A program made the translations under genes and the position numbers. A stretch of DNA of 58,589 nucleotides from Eubacteriales bacterium (GTDB lineage Bacteria > Bacillota > Clostridia > Tissierellales > GPF-1). This document shows positions 17,160-26,221 of the stretch, piece by piece. Below the pieces are notes generated by a model, which had not been told where the DNA came from, did no database searches, and saw only the letters and a list, made by a program, of their open reading frames with translations. Where the stretch lies: NCBI GenBank assembly GCA_030625815.1, contig DAOUQF010000024.1, positions 1-58,589 of the forward strand, written 5' to 3'. Position 1 is the stretch's first letter. Each line of letters begins with the position of its first letter.

Positions 17160-19640
17160 TTATACAAAGATGTTATGGTTCGAAGAATCAACTGCGCCCA
17201 AGTAAGATGCAACACCACCATACTCGATACCGTCCACCAATTCCTCTTTCGTCAATCCCATGATATCCATGGACATGGTACACGCAACCATCTTGATTCC
17301 ATTGCGTTTCGCCTCAGCGATCAGTTCATCCAATGTATTCACGTTCTTGTCGTTCATGACTTTTTTCATCATGGCAGAACCCATACCACCCATGTTCATC
17401 TTCGACAATCCCAGCTTTTGCGTACCTCTCGGCATCATCATCCCGAACATTTTCTCGATCAATCCCTTTTTCACAGGAACCGCTTCCGATTTTCTGAGAA
17501 CATTTAATCCCCAGAAGGTAAAGAACATCGTAACTTCTCTGCCCATAGCTGACGCGCCATTGGCGATGATAAATGCCGCTAAGGCTTTATCCAAGTCTTG
17601 AGAGAAGACAACCATGGTACTGTCGTTATAAGCTTGACCCGCTTTTTGTGGAGCAGGTTGCCCTTTTTGAATATATACCACAAAGCTCTTCCCTTGCATT
17701 TCTTCTTTGATGAAATGACTCCCAGTCTTCTTGCACCATGCTTTGGCATCTATAGGAAATCCTGGATCCGATGCATGCACTGCAAATACCTCTCCATCCT
17801 TGGCTTCCGCCAAACGATGTGCCAATTGAAGAATAGGGCCTGGACACTGAAGTCCAACTGCATTTATTTTAATGGCTTTCGTAATATCGGCGGCCTCCGG
17901 CCTATGCACGTCCCCGCTGTCTTCAACGGATTCATCATTGCCGCACGCACAGTCAGGGTTTCCGCCTAGACTGCCCTCGTGCTTGCAATGCACACAACCG
18001 TAATGGTTGTATCCGCCTGCATAGTTTTTCACATTAAAACCATTGGCTTTCAGAATGCGTGTCGCGATATACGCGCGAATGCCCACAGCACAATAAACCA
18101 CAACTTCTTTTTTCTTATCCAATTCGCTTAAGCGATCTCGAAGGTTGTCTACTGGAATATGCATGGAGTCCGGCAAAAAGCCAAGCTCACGCTCTGCAGA
18201 AGTACGCACATCCAAGATCGTGGTCTTCGCCATGTCAAGTGCATCCATCTCATGATACAAAATATTGTCCATATCGCCTCGAAGAATATTCTCCGCTGAG
18301 AAACCAGCCATATTCACTGGATCTTTTGCCGATGAGAATGGAGGCGCGTACGCTAATTCCAATTCCTTCAAATCGTAGATGCTAGCTCCAAATCTCATTG
18401 CGGTTGCAAGTACGTCGATTCGCTTGTCGATTCCTTCATAACCCACGATTTGCGCGCCCAATACCTTGCCCTCAAGATCAAAGATCATTTTTAGGAACAT
18501 CGGGCGGGCGCCTGGATAGTAGCTCGCATGGGATTTCGGCATAATAATCGTAACCCGGTAATCTTCCCGATGCTTCTTGCCCATTTTCCACAAGGTCTTT
18601 TCATTCAACCCTGTAGAAGCAACTGTCATATCAAAGACCTTGGCGATAGACGTTCCCATCGTTCCCTTGTAGGGCTCTTCCCATCCGCAGATATTGTTCG
18701 CTACAATACGGCCCTGCTTGTTGGCAGGTCCCGCCAAAGGCACCATGGTTTGTTCTTTGGTGTTAAAGTCGATAACTTCAACAGCATCACCCAAGGCATA
18801 AACGTTCTTGTCGGCTGTGCGCATAAACTCATCGACTACGATTCCGCCGCGTCGATTGGTCTCAAGACCCGCCATTTTGGCCAATTCGCCGTTTGGACGG
18901 ATGCCGATTGAAAGAATAACCAAATCCGCTTCTACAATTTTGCCGCTCTTCAAGACAATATTCGTCACGTCGCCGTTTTGCTCGAAATGATCAACGCCGT
19001 CGCCCAAGTACAGACGAACGCCCTTTTGATCGATATGACGGTGAAGATGTTGTGCCATGTCGTAATCCACTGGCGCCATCACCTGATCGGCCATCTCGAC
19101 AACCGCTACATCGATACCGCGGTCATGAAGGTTTTCCGCCATTTCAATTCCAATAAATCCGCCGCCGATTACCGCTGCGCGCGCCGGTTTTTTCTCGTCA
19201 ATAAAGGCTTTGATCTTATCTGTATCAGGAATATTCCACAATGACATAATGTTTGGCGCATCAATTCCAGGAATTGGCGGTCGCAAAGGTGTAGAACCCG
19301 GAGACAAGACTAAAACATCGTAACTCTCTGTATAGGACTCGCCTGTTTGAAGATTCTTAACGCTTACTTCTTTCTTCTCTCGATCAATTCCTGTTACTTC
19401 ATTCCAAACCCGAACGTCAATTTCAAAACGCTTTTTCATCGCCTCTGGCGTCTGCAGCAAAAGTGCCGAACGCTCTTCAATGGCTCCCCCAATAAAGTAA
19501 GGCAATCCACAGTTTGCAAAGGAGATAAATTCGCCCCGCTCAAACATAATAATTTCCGCTTGCTCATCCATTCGTCGAAGCCGTGCAGCCGTGCTCGCGC
19601 CACCGGCAACTCCGCCGACTATTAAAACTTTTTTCGCCAT
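17160..19640 (-). CDS. CoA-disulfide reductase / rhodanese / TusA / DsrE-like four-domain fusion
   Basis: The protein is 826 residues. Residues 1-450 are a FAD/NAD(P)H reductase of the CoA-disulfide reductase group, with GGVAGGAS and the single redox cysteine C44 in SFANCGLPYFIGG. Residues 453-545 are a rhodanese with the active-site loop YCAVGIRA. Next is a cysteine-rich linker (CVHC and CAC). Residues 580-660 are TusA-like with GLQCPGPIL. Residues 665-826 are DsrE/DsrF-like, ending in a region with many Met. Known single- or two-domain relatives reduce CoA persulfides, disulfides or polysulfide. The chain suggests channelling of sulfane sulfur from one cysteine to the next. The ArsR gene just upstream probably controls it. 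Confidence 0.9.
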   Translation of the reverse strand: MAKKVLIVGGVAGGASTAARLRRMDEQAEIIMFERGEFISFANCGLPYFIGGAIEERSALLLQTPEAMKKRFEIDVRVWNEVTGIDREKKEVSVKNLQTGESYTESYDVLVLSPGSTPLRPPIPGIDAPNIMSLWNIPDTDKIKAFIDEKKPARAAVIGGGFIGIEMAENLHDRGIDVAVVEMADQVMAPVDYDMAQHLHRHIDQKGVRLYLGDGVDHFEQNGDVTNIVLKSGKIVEADLVILSIGIRPNGELAKMAGLETNRRGGIVVDEFMRTADKNVYALGDAVEVIDFNTKEQTMVPLAGPANKQGRIVANNICGWEEPYKGTMGTSIAKVFDMTVASTGLNEKTLWKMGKKHREDYRVTIIMPKSHASYYPGARPMFLKMIFDLEGKVLGAQIVGYEGIDKRIDVLATAMRFGASIYDLKELELAYAPPFSSAKDPVNMAGFSAENILRGDMDNILYHEMDALDMAKTTILDVRTSAERELGFLPDSMHIPVDNLRDRLSELDKKKEVVVYCAVGIRAYIATRILKANGFNVKNYAGGYNHYGCVHCKHEGSLGGNPDCACGNDESVEDSGDVHRPEAADITKAIKINAVGLQCPGPILQLAHRLAEAKDGEVFAVHASDPGFPIDAKAWCKKTGSHFIKEEMQGKSFVVYIQKGQPAPQKAGQAYNDSTMVVFSQDLDKALAAFIIANGASAMGREVTMFFTFWGLNVLRKSEAVPVKKGLIEKMFGMMMPRGTQKLGLSKMNMGGMGSAMMKKVMNDKNVNTLDELIAEAKRNGIKMVACTMSMDIMGLTKEELVDGIEYGGVASYLGAVDSSNHNIFV

Positions 19641-19664
19641 GATGGTTCCTCCTTATTTGTTTGC

Positions 19665-19955
19665 TTACTTTTCATCAAATAAAATTTCAACAATGCGACA
19701 AACCTCTTCGCTTGTCACATAATAAAACATTTCCTTCCCTTCCCGTCTCGCCTCAACAATCTTAAGCGACTTTAATTTCGCCAGATGTTGAGATACCGAA
19801 GACTGGGAAGCGCCCAGGCAACCCTGAATCGTTGATACATTCGCACCATGATTGGCAATCAAGTTTCTCACCATGCAGAGCCGAATCGGATTGGCGATCG
19901 CTTTGATTAATTCCGCTTTCTCAACAACCACATCCTGTTCGGTAATATCTATCAT
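19665..19955 (-). CDS. ArsR family transcriptional regulator, probably sulfur-responsive
   Basis: The protein is 96 residues; the ATG at 19955 follows AGGAGGGATTTG, and a TTG one codon earlier is less likely. The winged HTH recognition helix lies in ASQSSVSQHLAKLKSL. Cysteines are at C27, C46 and C86; two or more could form the di- or polysulfide switch known in the BigR/SqrR/YgaV subgroup, but their positions need alignment. It is 24 bases upstream of the sulfur-transfer fusion and in the same operon, so the likely signal is persulfide or sulfide. A metal sensor is the alternative. Confidence 0.87.
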   Translation of the reverse strand: MIDITEQDVVVEKAELIKAIANPIRLCMVRNLIANHGANVSTIQGCLGASQSSVSQHLAKLKSLKIVEARREGKEMFYYVTSEEVCRIVEILFDEK

Positions 19956-19990
19956 CAAATCCCTCCTTGTTAAACACTTAACACACTTTC

Positions 19991-20010
19991 ATATTATTAT
20001 ATTATAATAT
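19991..20010. promoter_or_regulatory. Candidate ArsR operator overlapping the promoter
   Basis: The perfect inverted repeat ATATTAT, six bases, ATAATAT lies about 35 bases upstream of the arsR-type gene and contains TATAAT-like -10 sequences on the minus strand. Position and symmetry fit autoregulation. Confidence 0.6.
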
Positions 20011-20037
20011 GTTAATGCTTTTTGCAACCCCTTTTCC

Positions 20038-20069
20038 AAAAAAAAAACGACAGACCCTCGTCTGCCGTT
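20038..20069 (-). terminator. Intrinsic terminator of the serine operon
   Basis: The minus-strand stem AACGgCAGAC, loop GAGG, GTCTGtCGTT has one mismatch and is followed by a run of about eight U. It directly follows the DUF1015 gene. Confidence 0.9.
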
Positions 20070-20076
20070 CCTCGTT

Positions 20077-21327
20077 CTATTCACTTAGCTTATGCACAAA
20101 CAATCCGCTTCGCAATTTTGGTTCAAACCACGTCGACTTCGGAGGCATCACGCGTCCCGCGTCCGCCACGTCAATCAAATCCTCAATCGTTGTCGGATAC
20201 ATGGCAAAGCCAACGACCATATCCGTGGCTACGCGTTTCTCCAACTCTTCCAATCCGCGAATCCCGCCAATAAATTGAATGCGATTGCTGGTTCTTGGAT
20301 CTTCAATGCCCAAAATCGGTTGCAAAAGATTGTCCTGCAAAATGGCACAATCCAAGCTTCCCACCGGATCCGCAGCATCAAAACTGCCTGCCTTCATGGT
20401 TAAGCGATACCATTTGCCATCTAAGATCATGCCCACTTCATGCTTTTTCTTTGGATGATATGGTCCGGCTGTCTCCACCGCTTCTACGGCAAAGTCCTTC
20501 TCGATTGCAGCCAGGAATTCTTCCTTGGTCGCACCGTTCAAGTCTTCCACCACACGGTTGTAATCCATGATAAAGAGGTCCTCATCCGGGAAGATCACGC
20601 TCATAAAGAAGTTGAACTCCTCTTCGCCTGTGAAATTCGGGAATTGCTTCCGTCGCTTCATGCCCACCTTTACAGAAGACGCGGAACGATGATGACCGTC
20701 TGCAATATACAGGTATTCCACCTCGTTGAAGGCCTTTTGAATCTCAGCCACAACGACTGGCTCGTCAATCTTCCACACGATATGCTGAATATCGTCATCA
20801 GATGTAAATTGATAAACCGGTCGGTTGAACTTGATCCATTCATTGGTTGCATGATGAATCGCCTCATGTCGTCGATACGTTAAAAAGATCGGTGCTGTAT
20901 TGGCATCACACGTATCAAAGTTTCGGATGCGATCCTGCTCTTTTTCCGGTCGCGTAAATTCATGTTTTTTAATGGTTTCATCCATATACTCATCAATGGA
21001 GGTACATGCCACGATCCCTGTTTGCACACGGCCAAACATCAACTGGCGATAGATATAGTAAACGGGTGCTTCCTCTTGAACCAAGACGCCTTCCGCTTGA
21101 AACTTATCAAGATTTTCTCTTGCCTTGGCATAGGCTTGATCGTCATGAAGATCCACCTCGTCCGGCAAATCAACCTCGGGTCGAACAACATGAAGGAAAG
21201 ACCAGTCTTTGCCTTTTGCCATCGCCTTTGCTTCTTCACGGTTCATAACATCATAAGGCAGGCTCGCTACCTCTTCCACCTTGTCACTAACGGGACGAAG
21301 CCCTTTAAATGGTCGTACAATTGCCAT
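20077..21327 (-). CDS. DUF1015 family protein
   Basis: The protein is 416 residues and starts MAIVRPFKGLRPVSDKVEEV, the typical DUF1015 opening, with the LPYDVMNREEA segment and IADGHHRSASSVKVG in the middle. The family has no firmly established function that I know; many clostridia and other bacteria encode it next to serA and serC, as here, so a role linked to serine or one-carbon metabolism is likely. It is the third gene of the operon, 12 bases after serA, and is followed by the terminator. The conserved His/Asp-rich DGHHR motif could be catalytic. Confidence 0.85.
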   Translation of the reverse strand: MAIVRPFKGLRPVSDKVEEVASLPYDVMNREEAKAMAKGKDWSFLHVVRPEVDLPDEVDLHDDQAYAKARENLDKFQAEGVLVQEEAPVYYIYRQLMFGRVQTGIVACTSIDEYMDETIKKHEFTRPEKEQDRIRNFDTCDANTAPIFLTYRRHEAIHHATNEWIKFNRPVYQFTSDDDIQHIVWKIDEPVVVAEIQKAFNEVEYLYIADGHHRSASSVKVGMKRRKQFPNFTGEEEFNFFMSVIFPDEDLFIMDYNRVVEDLNGATKEEFLAAIEKDFAVEAVETAGPYHPKKKHEVGMILDGKWYRLTMKAGSFDAADPVGSLDCAILQDNLLQPILGIEDPRTSNRIQFIGGIRGLEELEKRVATDMVVGFAMYPTTIEDLIDVADAGRVMPPKSTWFEPKLRSGLFVHKLSE

Positions 21328-21339
21328 AGCTTCCTCCTC

Positions 21340-22242
21340 TTATAGCACTTCTTTTACAACATCCACAATCTCTTCGCCAATTCGCTTTTGCGCTTCAGCA
21401 GTTGATGCGCCGATATGCGGTGTCAAAGATACCTTTGGATGACAGTAAAGCGCCTCGTTCTTTGTTGGTTCCGCTTCAAATACATCCACTGCCGCTGCCG
21501 CTACCTTGCCGGAATTCAAAGCCGCCACTAGAGCCGCCTCATCCACAACGCCGCCGCGTGCGCAGTTCACTAGATATACGCCGTCTTTCATCTGCGCAAA
21601 TTCCGCTTCGGCGAGGGTCGCACCCTCTTCCTTGATAAATGGAAGATGTAAAGAGATAAAATCAGATTGCGCCAAAAGCTCTTCCTTATTCACCAAGGTA
21701 TAAGGTCCTTCAACCGTGTGCATATTATGATTGGTATAAATTACTTTCATGCCCAAAGCATAAGCGCGCTTCGCCGTTTCCAAGCCGATTCGGCCTGAAC
21801 CGATCAAGCCTACAGTCTTGCCGGACAATTCGATTCCCTTGTATTGCTTCTTGTTCCACTCGCCGTTTCTCATGGTTACATTGGAGATATACAAATGGCG
21901 AGCCAAGCTGAACATATGGCCAATGGCCAATTCTGCTACAGAGGCGCTGCTGGCCTTCGGTGTGTTGCGTACCGCAATACCTTTGCCCTCCGCGTATTTC
22001 ACGTCGATATTGTCGACACCAACACCGCCGCGGATGATCAACTTCAGGTTGCCTTCCGCCGCAATATCAATCAATGGTTCCCGCACTTTAGTCGCAGATC
22101 GAACGATGATGCAATCGTACTCGCCAATCTTTTCTTTCAATGCGTCCAACTCGTAAAATTGTTCGTCAACTGTATGTCCAAGGGCTTTCAGAGTTTCAAC
22201 GCCCGCTTTGTCCATACCGTCCGTTACTAAAATTTTTGCCAC
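21340..22242 (-). CDS. serA: D-3-phosphoglycerate dehydrogenase, short form
   Basis: The protein is 300 residues from MAKILVTDGMDKAGVETL. It is an NAD-dependent 2-hydroxyacid dehydrogenase, with the Rossmann motif GLIGSGRIGLETAKRAYALG, the catalytic-arginine region NCARGGVVDEAAL and the histidine segment TPHIGASTAEAQ. It lacks the regulatory ASB and ACT domains of long SerA proteins. Operon position directly after a class V aminotransferase supports 3-phosphoglycerate as substrate: first step of serine synthesis. Confidence 0.92.
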   Translation of the reverse strand: MAKILVTDGMDKAGVETLKALGHTVDEQFYELDALKEKIGEYDCIIVRSATKVREPLIDIAAEGNLKLIIRGGVGVDNIDVKYAEGKGIAVRNTPKASSASVAELAIGHMFSLARHLYISNVTMRNGEWNKKQYKGIELSGKTVGLIGSGRIGLETAKRAYALGMKVIYTNHNMHTVEGPYTLVNKEELLAQSDFISLHLPFIKEEGATLAEAEFAQMKDGVYLVNCARGGVVDEAALVAALNSGKVAAAAVDVFEAEPTKNEALYCHPKVSLTPHIGASTAEAQKRIGEEIVDVVKEVL

Positions 22243-22254
22243 GGTTCGTCCTCC

Positions 22255-23328
22255 TTATAGTCCAAGAATATCATCGATTTGCGCCAATAATTCTTGCAAA
22301 TCTTGAATTTTGTAGTCTGCCATATGAGCGATTCGGAATGTTTTTTCCTTCATCTTTCCATATCCATTGGAGATCGCATAGCCGCGACGCGCCAATTGCT
22401 TGTTCAATCCCGCAACAGAAATCTCCTTGGTGTTGATAATACAAGTCACTGTATTGGAACGGAATCCTTCAGGTGCAAATAATTCAAAGTTTTTCTCTGC
22501 CCACGCGCGCACATAGTCTGCCATTTCCGTATGACGGGCAAACCGCTGATCCAATCCCTCTGCCATAATGCACTCCAATTGATAATCCAATGCATTCATA
22601 TGCGGCAGCGATGGTGTTGACGGATACTGGTAATCTTTCTTTTGAATCGTATTGTACAATAGCAGCAAATCAAGATAGAATCCGCGATTTTCAACTTGCT
22701 TCGCTGATTCCAATGCCTTTTCGCTAAATGTACAAATCGCAAGTCCTGGCGGCAATCCCAAGGCTTTTTGCGTTGAAGTCACACAAACGTCAATTCCCCA
22801 TGCGTCGACTTCGATCTTATAGCCGGCTGCAGAAGATACTGCATCCACACAGAAGATCACTTCTGGATATTTCTCTTTTAATAATGCGCCAATTTCAGCC
22901 ACCGGGTTCATAATCCCAGTCGATGTTTCATTATGTGTAACCGTAATCAAATCGTATTTACCTGTCGCCAAGGCTTCGTCAACCATTTCAACTGTTGTCG
23001 GTTGGCCTAGCTCTGCCGCATACAAGTCAGCCGGAATGTTATTGGCAACTGCCATATCATACCAGCGTGTTCCGAAGGCGCCAACAGAAAAACATGCGGC
23101 CCGTTTTTTGGTGCAGGAACGAATGGAACCTTCCATCAATCCACTGCCCGATGTTGTGGATAAAAGGATCTCATTCTCTGTGTAAAAGAGTTTACGTAAA
23201 TTGTCTGAGATTCGTCGTTGTAAATGAGAAGCTTCTTTCGATCGATGACCAATCATCGGCTTCGACATTTGTTCTAATACCTCAGGTCGTACATCAACTG
23301 GTCCTGGAATAAATAATTTTTTGTGCAT
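22255..23328 (-). CDS. serC: Class V aminotransferase, probable phosphoserine aminotransferase
   Basis: The protein is 357 residues and starts MHKKLFIPGPVDVRPEVL. It is a PLP fold type I enzyme of the alanine-glyoxylate/serine-pyruvate/phosphoserine aminotransferase group; the PLP lysine lies in TSTQKALGLPPG and the preceding aspartate in FCVDAVSSAAG. By sequence the group also includes alanine-glyoxylate transaminases, but linkage to serA makes phosphohydroxypyruvate transamination the best assignment. It is the first gene of the serC-serA-DUF1015 operon and has AAAGGAGG before the ATG. The gene symbol is given on context. Confidence 0.85.
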   Translation of the reverse strand: MHKKLFIPGPVDVRPEVLEQMSKPMIGHRSKEASHLQRRISDNLRKLFYTENEILLSTTSGSGLMEGSIRSCTKKRAACFSVGAFGTRWYDMAVANNIPADLYAAELGQPTTVEMVDEALATGKYDLITVTHNETSTGIMNPVAEIGALLKEKYPEVIFCVDAVSSAAGYKIEVDAWGIDVCVTSTQKALGLPPGLAICTFSEKALESAKQVENRGFYLDLLLLYNTIQKKDYQYPSTPSLPHMNALDYQLECIMAEGLDQRFARHTEMADYVRAWAEKNFELFAPEGFRSNTVTCIINTKEISVAGLNKQLARRGYAISNGYGKMKEKTFRIAHMADYKIQDLQELLAQIDDILGL

Positions 23329-23381
23329 GGACGTTTCCTCCTTTTAACATATCCCTTATTTGTGATATTTCCTACGAACTC

Positions 23382-23410
23382 AGTCTACCATAGGAAAATT
23401 TGTCTGACAA
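23382..23410 (-). promoter_or_regulatory. Promoter of the serine operon
   Basis: The minus strand has TTGTCA (23410-23405), a 17-base spacer ending in TATGG, and TAGACT (23387-23382), about 50 bases before the serC start. The TG just before the -10 gives an extended -10. Confidence 0.7.
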
Positions 23411-23592
23411 TTAAGAAAACCGCCTATTAACAAAATAGAACGTTTTCCTGTTACTTTTTTTTAACAAACTTCTCGCGTCTGTGTCATGCAAACGTTTGAC
23501 CGCTTGGAATGGATTTCCATTTCTTCTCGAAGCCCTCTGACTATGGTATACTGATTTCAGTTAATTTATTCAATCAAGAAAGTGGTGAGTCA

Positions 23593-24645
23593 ATGAAAGT
23601 ACGAGTCAATTCATTCGGAACGACTGAAAATGGCGAATCCATTCATGCCTATCATTTGATCGGCGCGAATCATTTTTCAGTCACGGTTTTATCCTTCGGC
23701 GGGATCATTTCCGAGATCCAAGCCCCCGATCGAAACGGCACCACCCAGAACGTCATTTTGGGCTACAAAAGCCTGCGGCCTTATGAAACATTTTCGCCAC
23801 ACTTCGGCGCCTTGACAGGACGCGTAGCGGGTAGAATCAGCCAGGGACGCTTCACCATCAAGGACAAAACCTATACCTTGGCGCAAAACAACAATCAAGC
23901 CTGTCTCCATGGCGGTTTTCAAGGATTTGCCTTCCAGGTCTACGAAGCGGAAACCTTCGAGACCGAGGCTGCCTGCGGCGTCATTCTAAGGCGTACCAGC
24001 CCCCATATGGAGGAGGGCTTCCCCGGCAAGCTTACGCTTGAGGCAACCTATGCGGTAACAGTGAACAACACCCTAACGATCGCATACAAGGCAACAACTG
24101 ATCAGACAACACCTGTGACCTTAACCAACCACAGCTACTTCAACCTGTCGGGGAAACCCAATACAACGATCAAGGATCATCTGCTGATGATCAATGCGGA
24201 CCAATACGGCCAGATCGACAACGAAGTCGTGCCAACAATCATTCAAAAGGTAGACGACACCCCTTTCGATTTCAGAGCCGAAAGAAGAATCGGCGACGCC
24301 CTAAGGGAAGAAAACCAACAACTGTCCTTTGGCAAGGGCTTCGATCATCCCTTCTGCCTAAAAGAAAGAGAACCGCAAATTAGAATCACCGATCCGGATA
24401 GCGGCAGAACCATGGAGATCACCACCACAGAAAAGACGGTGGTCGTTTACACCGGCAATTATCTGAGTACTCTGCCGAACGAGCCTCTAACCCACGGGGA
24501 CCGCCCCCACGACTATGAAGGCATTTGCTTTGAAACCCAAGCCTTCCCGGATGCGATTCACCACCCGGAAATGGCATCCATCATTCTGGAACCCGGACAG
24601 ACCTATCAGAGCCAAACAATCTATCAGTTTGGCATCGAAAAATAG
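23593..24645 (+). CDS. galM: Aldose 1-epimerase
   Basis: The protein is 350 residues. I start it at MKVRVNSFGT (23593), after a GTGGTGAG site; an upstream in-frame ATG at 23509 lies before the likely extended -10 TATGGTATACT and is not used. It interconverts alpha and beta anomers of aldohexoses. Catalytic motifs are the histidine segment LTNHSYFNLSG and the glutamate in CFETQAFPDAIHHPE, and the substrate-binding GRVAGRIS is present. It stands alone, convergent with xpt; no galactose genes are nearby. Confidence 0.93.
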   Translation: MKVRVNSFGTTENGESIHAYHLIGANHFSVTVLSFGGIISEIQAPDRNGTTQNVILGYKSLRPYETFSPHFGALTGRVAGRISQGRFTIKDKTYTLAQNNNQACLHGGFQGFAFQVYEAETFETEAACGVILRRTSPHMEEGFPGKLTLEATYAVTVNNTLTIAYKATTDQTTPVTLTNHSYFNLSGKPNTTIKDHLLMINADQYGQIDNEVVPTIIQKVDDTPFDFRAERRIGDALREENQQLSFGKGFDHPFCLKEREPQIRITDPDSGRTMEITTTEKTVVVYTGNYLSTLPNEPLTHGDRPHDYEGICFETQAFPDAIHHPEMASIILEPGQTYQSQTIYQFGIEK

Positions 24646-24649
24646 GCAA

Positions 24650-24678
24650 AAAAACAAGGCGTGGATCTCCACGCCTTT
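24650..24678. terminator. Bidirectional terminator between galM and xpt
   Basis: The perfect stem GGCGTGG, loop ATCT, CCACGCC has A-rich and T-rich flanks on both sides, so it can terminate both convergent genes. Confidence 0.88.
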
Positions 24679-25255
24679 AGTCTTGCTCAAATATGACTTT
24701 CCCGTCTTCAAATCCGGCAATTCGCACCAAAGATTCCAGTGGAATCCCTTCCTGTTGAATGCGGCCCGCCCCTTCCTGAAAACTCTTTTCAATCAGAATG
24801 CCGATCCCTTCCACGGAAGACCCCGCCTGTCGGCACAATCGAACCAACCCCAATGCAGCCTCGCCTCTGGCAAGAAAATCATCCAAAATCAGAATCTTAT
24901 CATCGGGCAACAAAAACTTCTTCGCGACTCGAACCTGATACCCCTTCCCTTTTGTATAAGAATAAACCTCTGTTTCATACGTATCCGGATCCAAGTTCAA
25001 GGACTCTGTCTTCTTTGCGAAAACAAAGGGAACGTCAAAATATTGCGCCGCGATGGCTGCAATGGCAATCCCACTCGCTTCGATGGTTAAAATCTTCGTA
25101 ATCCCCGCCTTTTTAAACCGCGCGTAAAACTCTCGTCCCGCCAAGTTTAAAAAGGATGGATCCACCTGATGATTAACAAAACTGTCGACCTTTAATATCT
25201 CGCCCTCCGCGACAATACCATCTCGCTGGACCCGAATCTGCAATGCCTTATTCAT
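24677..25255 (-). CDS. xpt: Xanthine phosphoribosyltransferase
   Basis: The protein is 192 residues from MNKALQIRVQRDG. It salvages xanthine to XMP using PRPP. The PRPP loop ILILDDFLARGEAALGL, the N-terminal VDSFVNHQVDP and EASGIAIAAI match the Gram-positive Xpt group. The ATG at 25255 overlaps the last codons of the PfkB kinase gene, so translation is coupled; the open frame extends 25 codons further up without a start signal. No purine riboswitch is seen upstream. Pairing with a nucleoside-type kinase suggests a shared salvage role. Confidence 0.93.
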   Translation of the reverse strand: MNKALQIRVQRDGIVAEGEILKVDSFVNHQVDPSFLNLAGREFYARFKKAGITKILTIEASGIAIAAIAAQYFDVPFVFAKKTESLNLDPDTYETEVYSYTKGKGYQVRVAKKFLLPDDKILILDDFLARGEAALGLVRLCRQAGSSVEGIGILIEKSFQEGAGRIQQEGIPLESLVRIAGFEDGKVIFEQD

Positions 25256-26168
25256 CTTCCCACAACTCCCTTTCTCGTTTCGCCACTGCCTCAAAGGACA
25301 GTGCTGGATAAATCGTTTCCTCCGACTCAATGGTCAGGGCCGATGCCGCCATGGCAAATCGACAACGCCTCATCCAATCTTCCCAACTAAATAAACTCCA
25401 TACCCAGGCTGCCATAAACGCATCACCGGCACCCGTTACATTCACTACCTTAATCGGCTTCACAGGACAATGCAATTGCTGACTGTCCCCAAAACAATAG
25501 ACGCCATTGGCACCATCCGACAATACCACCTCGCCAACACCCATGTCAAGCAAGGCTTTCCCCAATACAATGGGATCTTCAGAAGACAACCCCGTCAACA
25601 CGCCCGCCTCCAGCCGATTCGGCTTGATTCCCGCTACCTGAGCCAAATACGGTTTGATCTTTTCCGCCTTCGCACAAGACACCGGATCCACAAAGACCGG
25701 CACCTCTCCCTTTATTGAAAATAAGGCTCCAATGGCAGCTTCTGAAAGATTCGCGTCAATCACGCAAAGATCAGCAGAAGCAATTACCGCTTCCCATCCG
25801 CGAAGCACCTCCGCCGTCACTGCTTCTATGGGTTCCATCTCGTTAATGGCTCCCACCATCTCGCCCTTCTCATCCAAGATGCAAAGATACGTCGAGGTTC
25901 CGCAGTCCGTGCGCAGCACATGCTGCAAATTTACTCCAACCGCTTCCGTGGCCTGCGCCACCAATTGGCCTTGAGGATCCTGCCCAATGGCGGATAAAAA
26001 AACAACCTCCGCACCCAAGCGCGAAAGATTCTCTGCAATATTTCTCCCCACTCCACCAGGACTCATTTTCACACTGCCCGGATTGGAATCCGCGGAACGA
26101 TATGCTACTCGTGAACGGCCCACCAAATCGAGATTGGCGCCGCCAATTACCACAATTCGTTTTCCCAT
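25248..26168 (-). CDS. PfkB family kinase, pseudouridine/nucleoside kinase-like
   Basis: The protein is 306 residues with the PfkB motifs GGANLDLVG, SPGGVGRNIAENLSRLG and VNVTGAGDAFMAA. It resembles the kinase part of the two HTH-PfkB genes at 12058 and 14260 but has no HTH domain and an intact GAGD. It overlaps xpt. Likely substrates are pseudouridine or another nucleoside; a ribokinase-like sugar substrate is possible. It is the third relative of this subgroup in a 14-kb stretch. Confidence 0.82.
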   Translation of the reverse strand: MGKRIVVIGGANLDLVGRSRVAYRSADSNPGSVKMSPGGVGRNIAENLSRLGAEVVFLSAIGQDPQGQLVAQATEAVGVNLQHVLRTDCGTSTYLCILDEKGEMVGAINEMEPIEAVTAEVLRGWEAVIASADLCVIDANLSEAAIGALFSIKGEVPVFVDPVSCAKAEKIKPYLAQVAGIKPNRLEAGVLTGLSSEDPIVLGKALLDMGVGEVVLSDGANGVYCFGDSQQLHCPVKPIKVVNVTGAGDAFMAAWVWSLFSWEDWMRRCRFAMAASALTIESEETIYPALSFEAVAKRERELWEDE

Positions 26169-26221
26169 GTCCCGCCTCCTTTGTCCTTTTCAGTATACCA
26201 CGAAAGACTTTTCCCGGTAAT

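Noticed and set aside
23329-23592. Riboswitch between serC and galM, and a purine riboswitch upstream of the kinase-xpt pair
   Set aside because: No conserved riboswitch core was recognised in either place; only promoter elements are supportable.
24487-24792. Minus-strand frame across the galM-xpt junction
   Set aside because: It is antisense to galM and crosses the bidirectional terminator; composition is that of a shadow frame.
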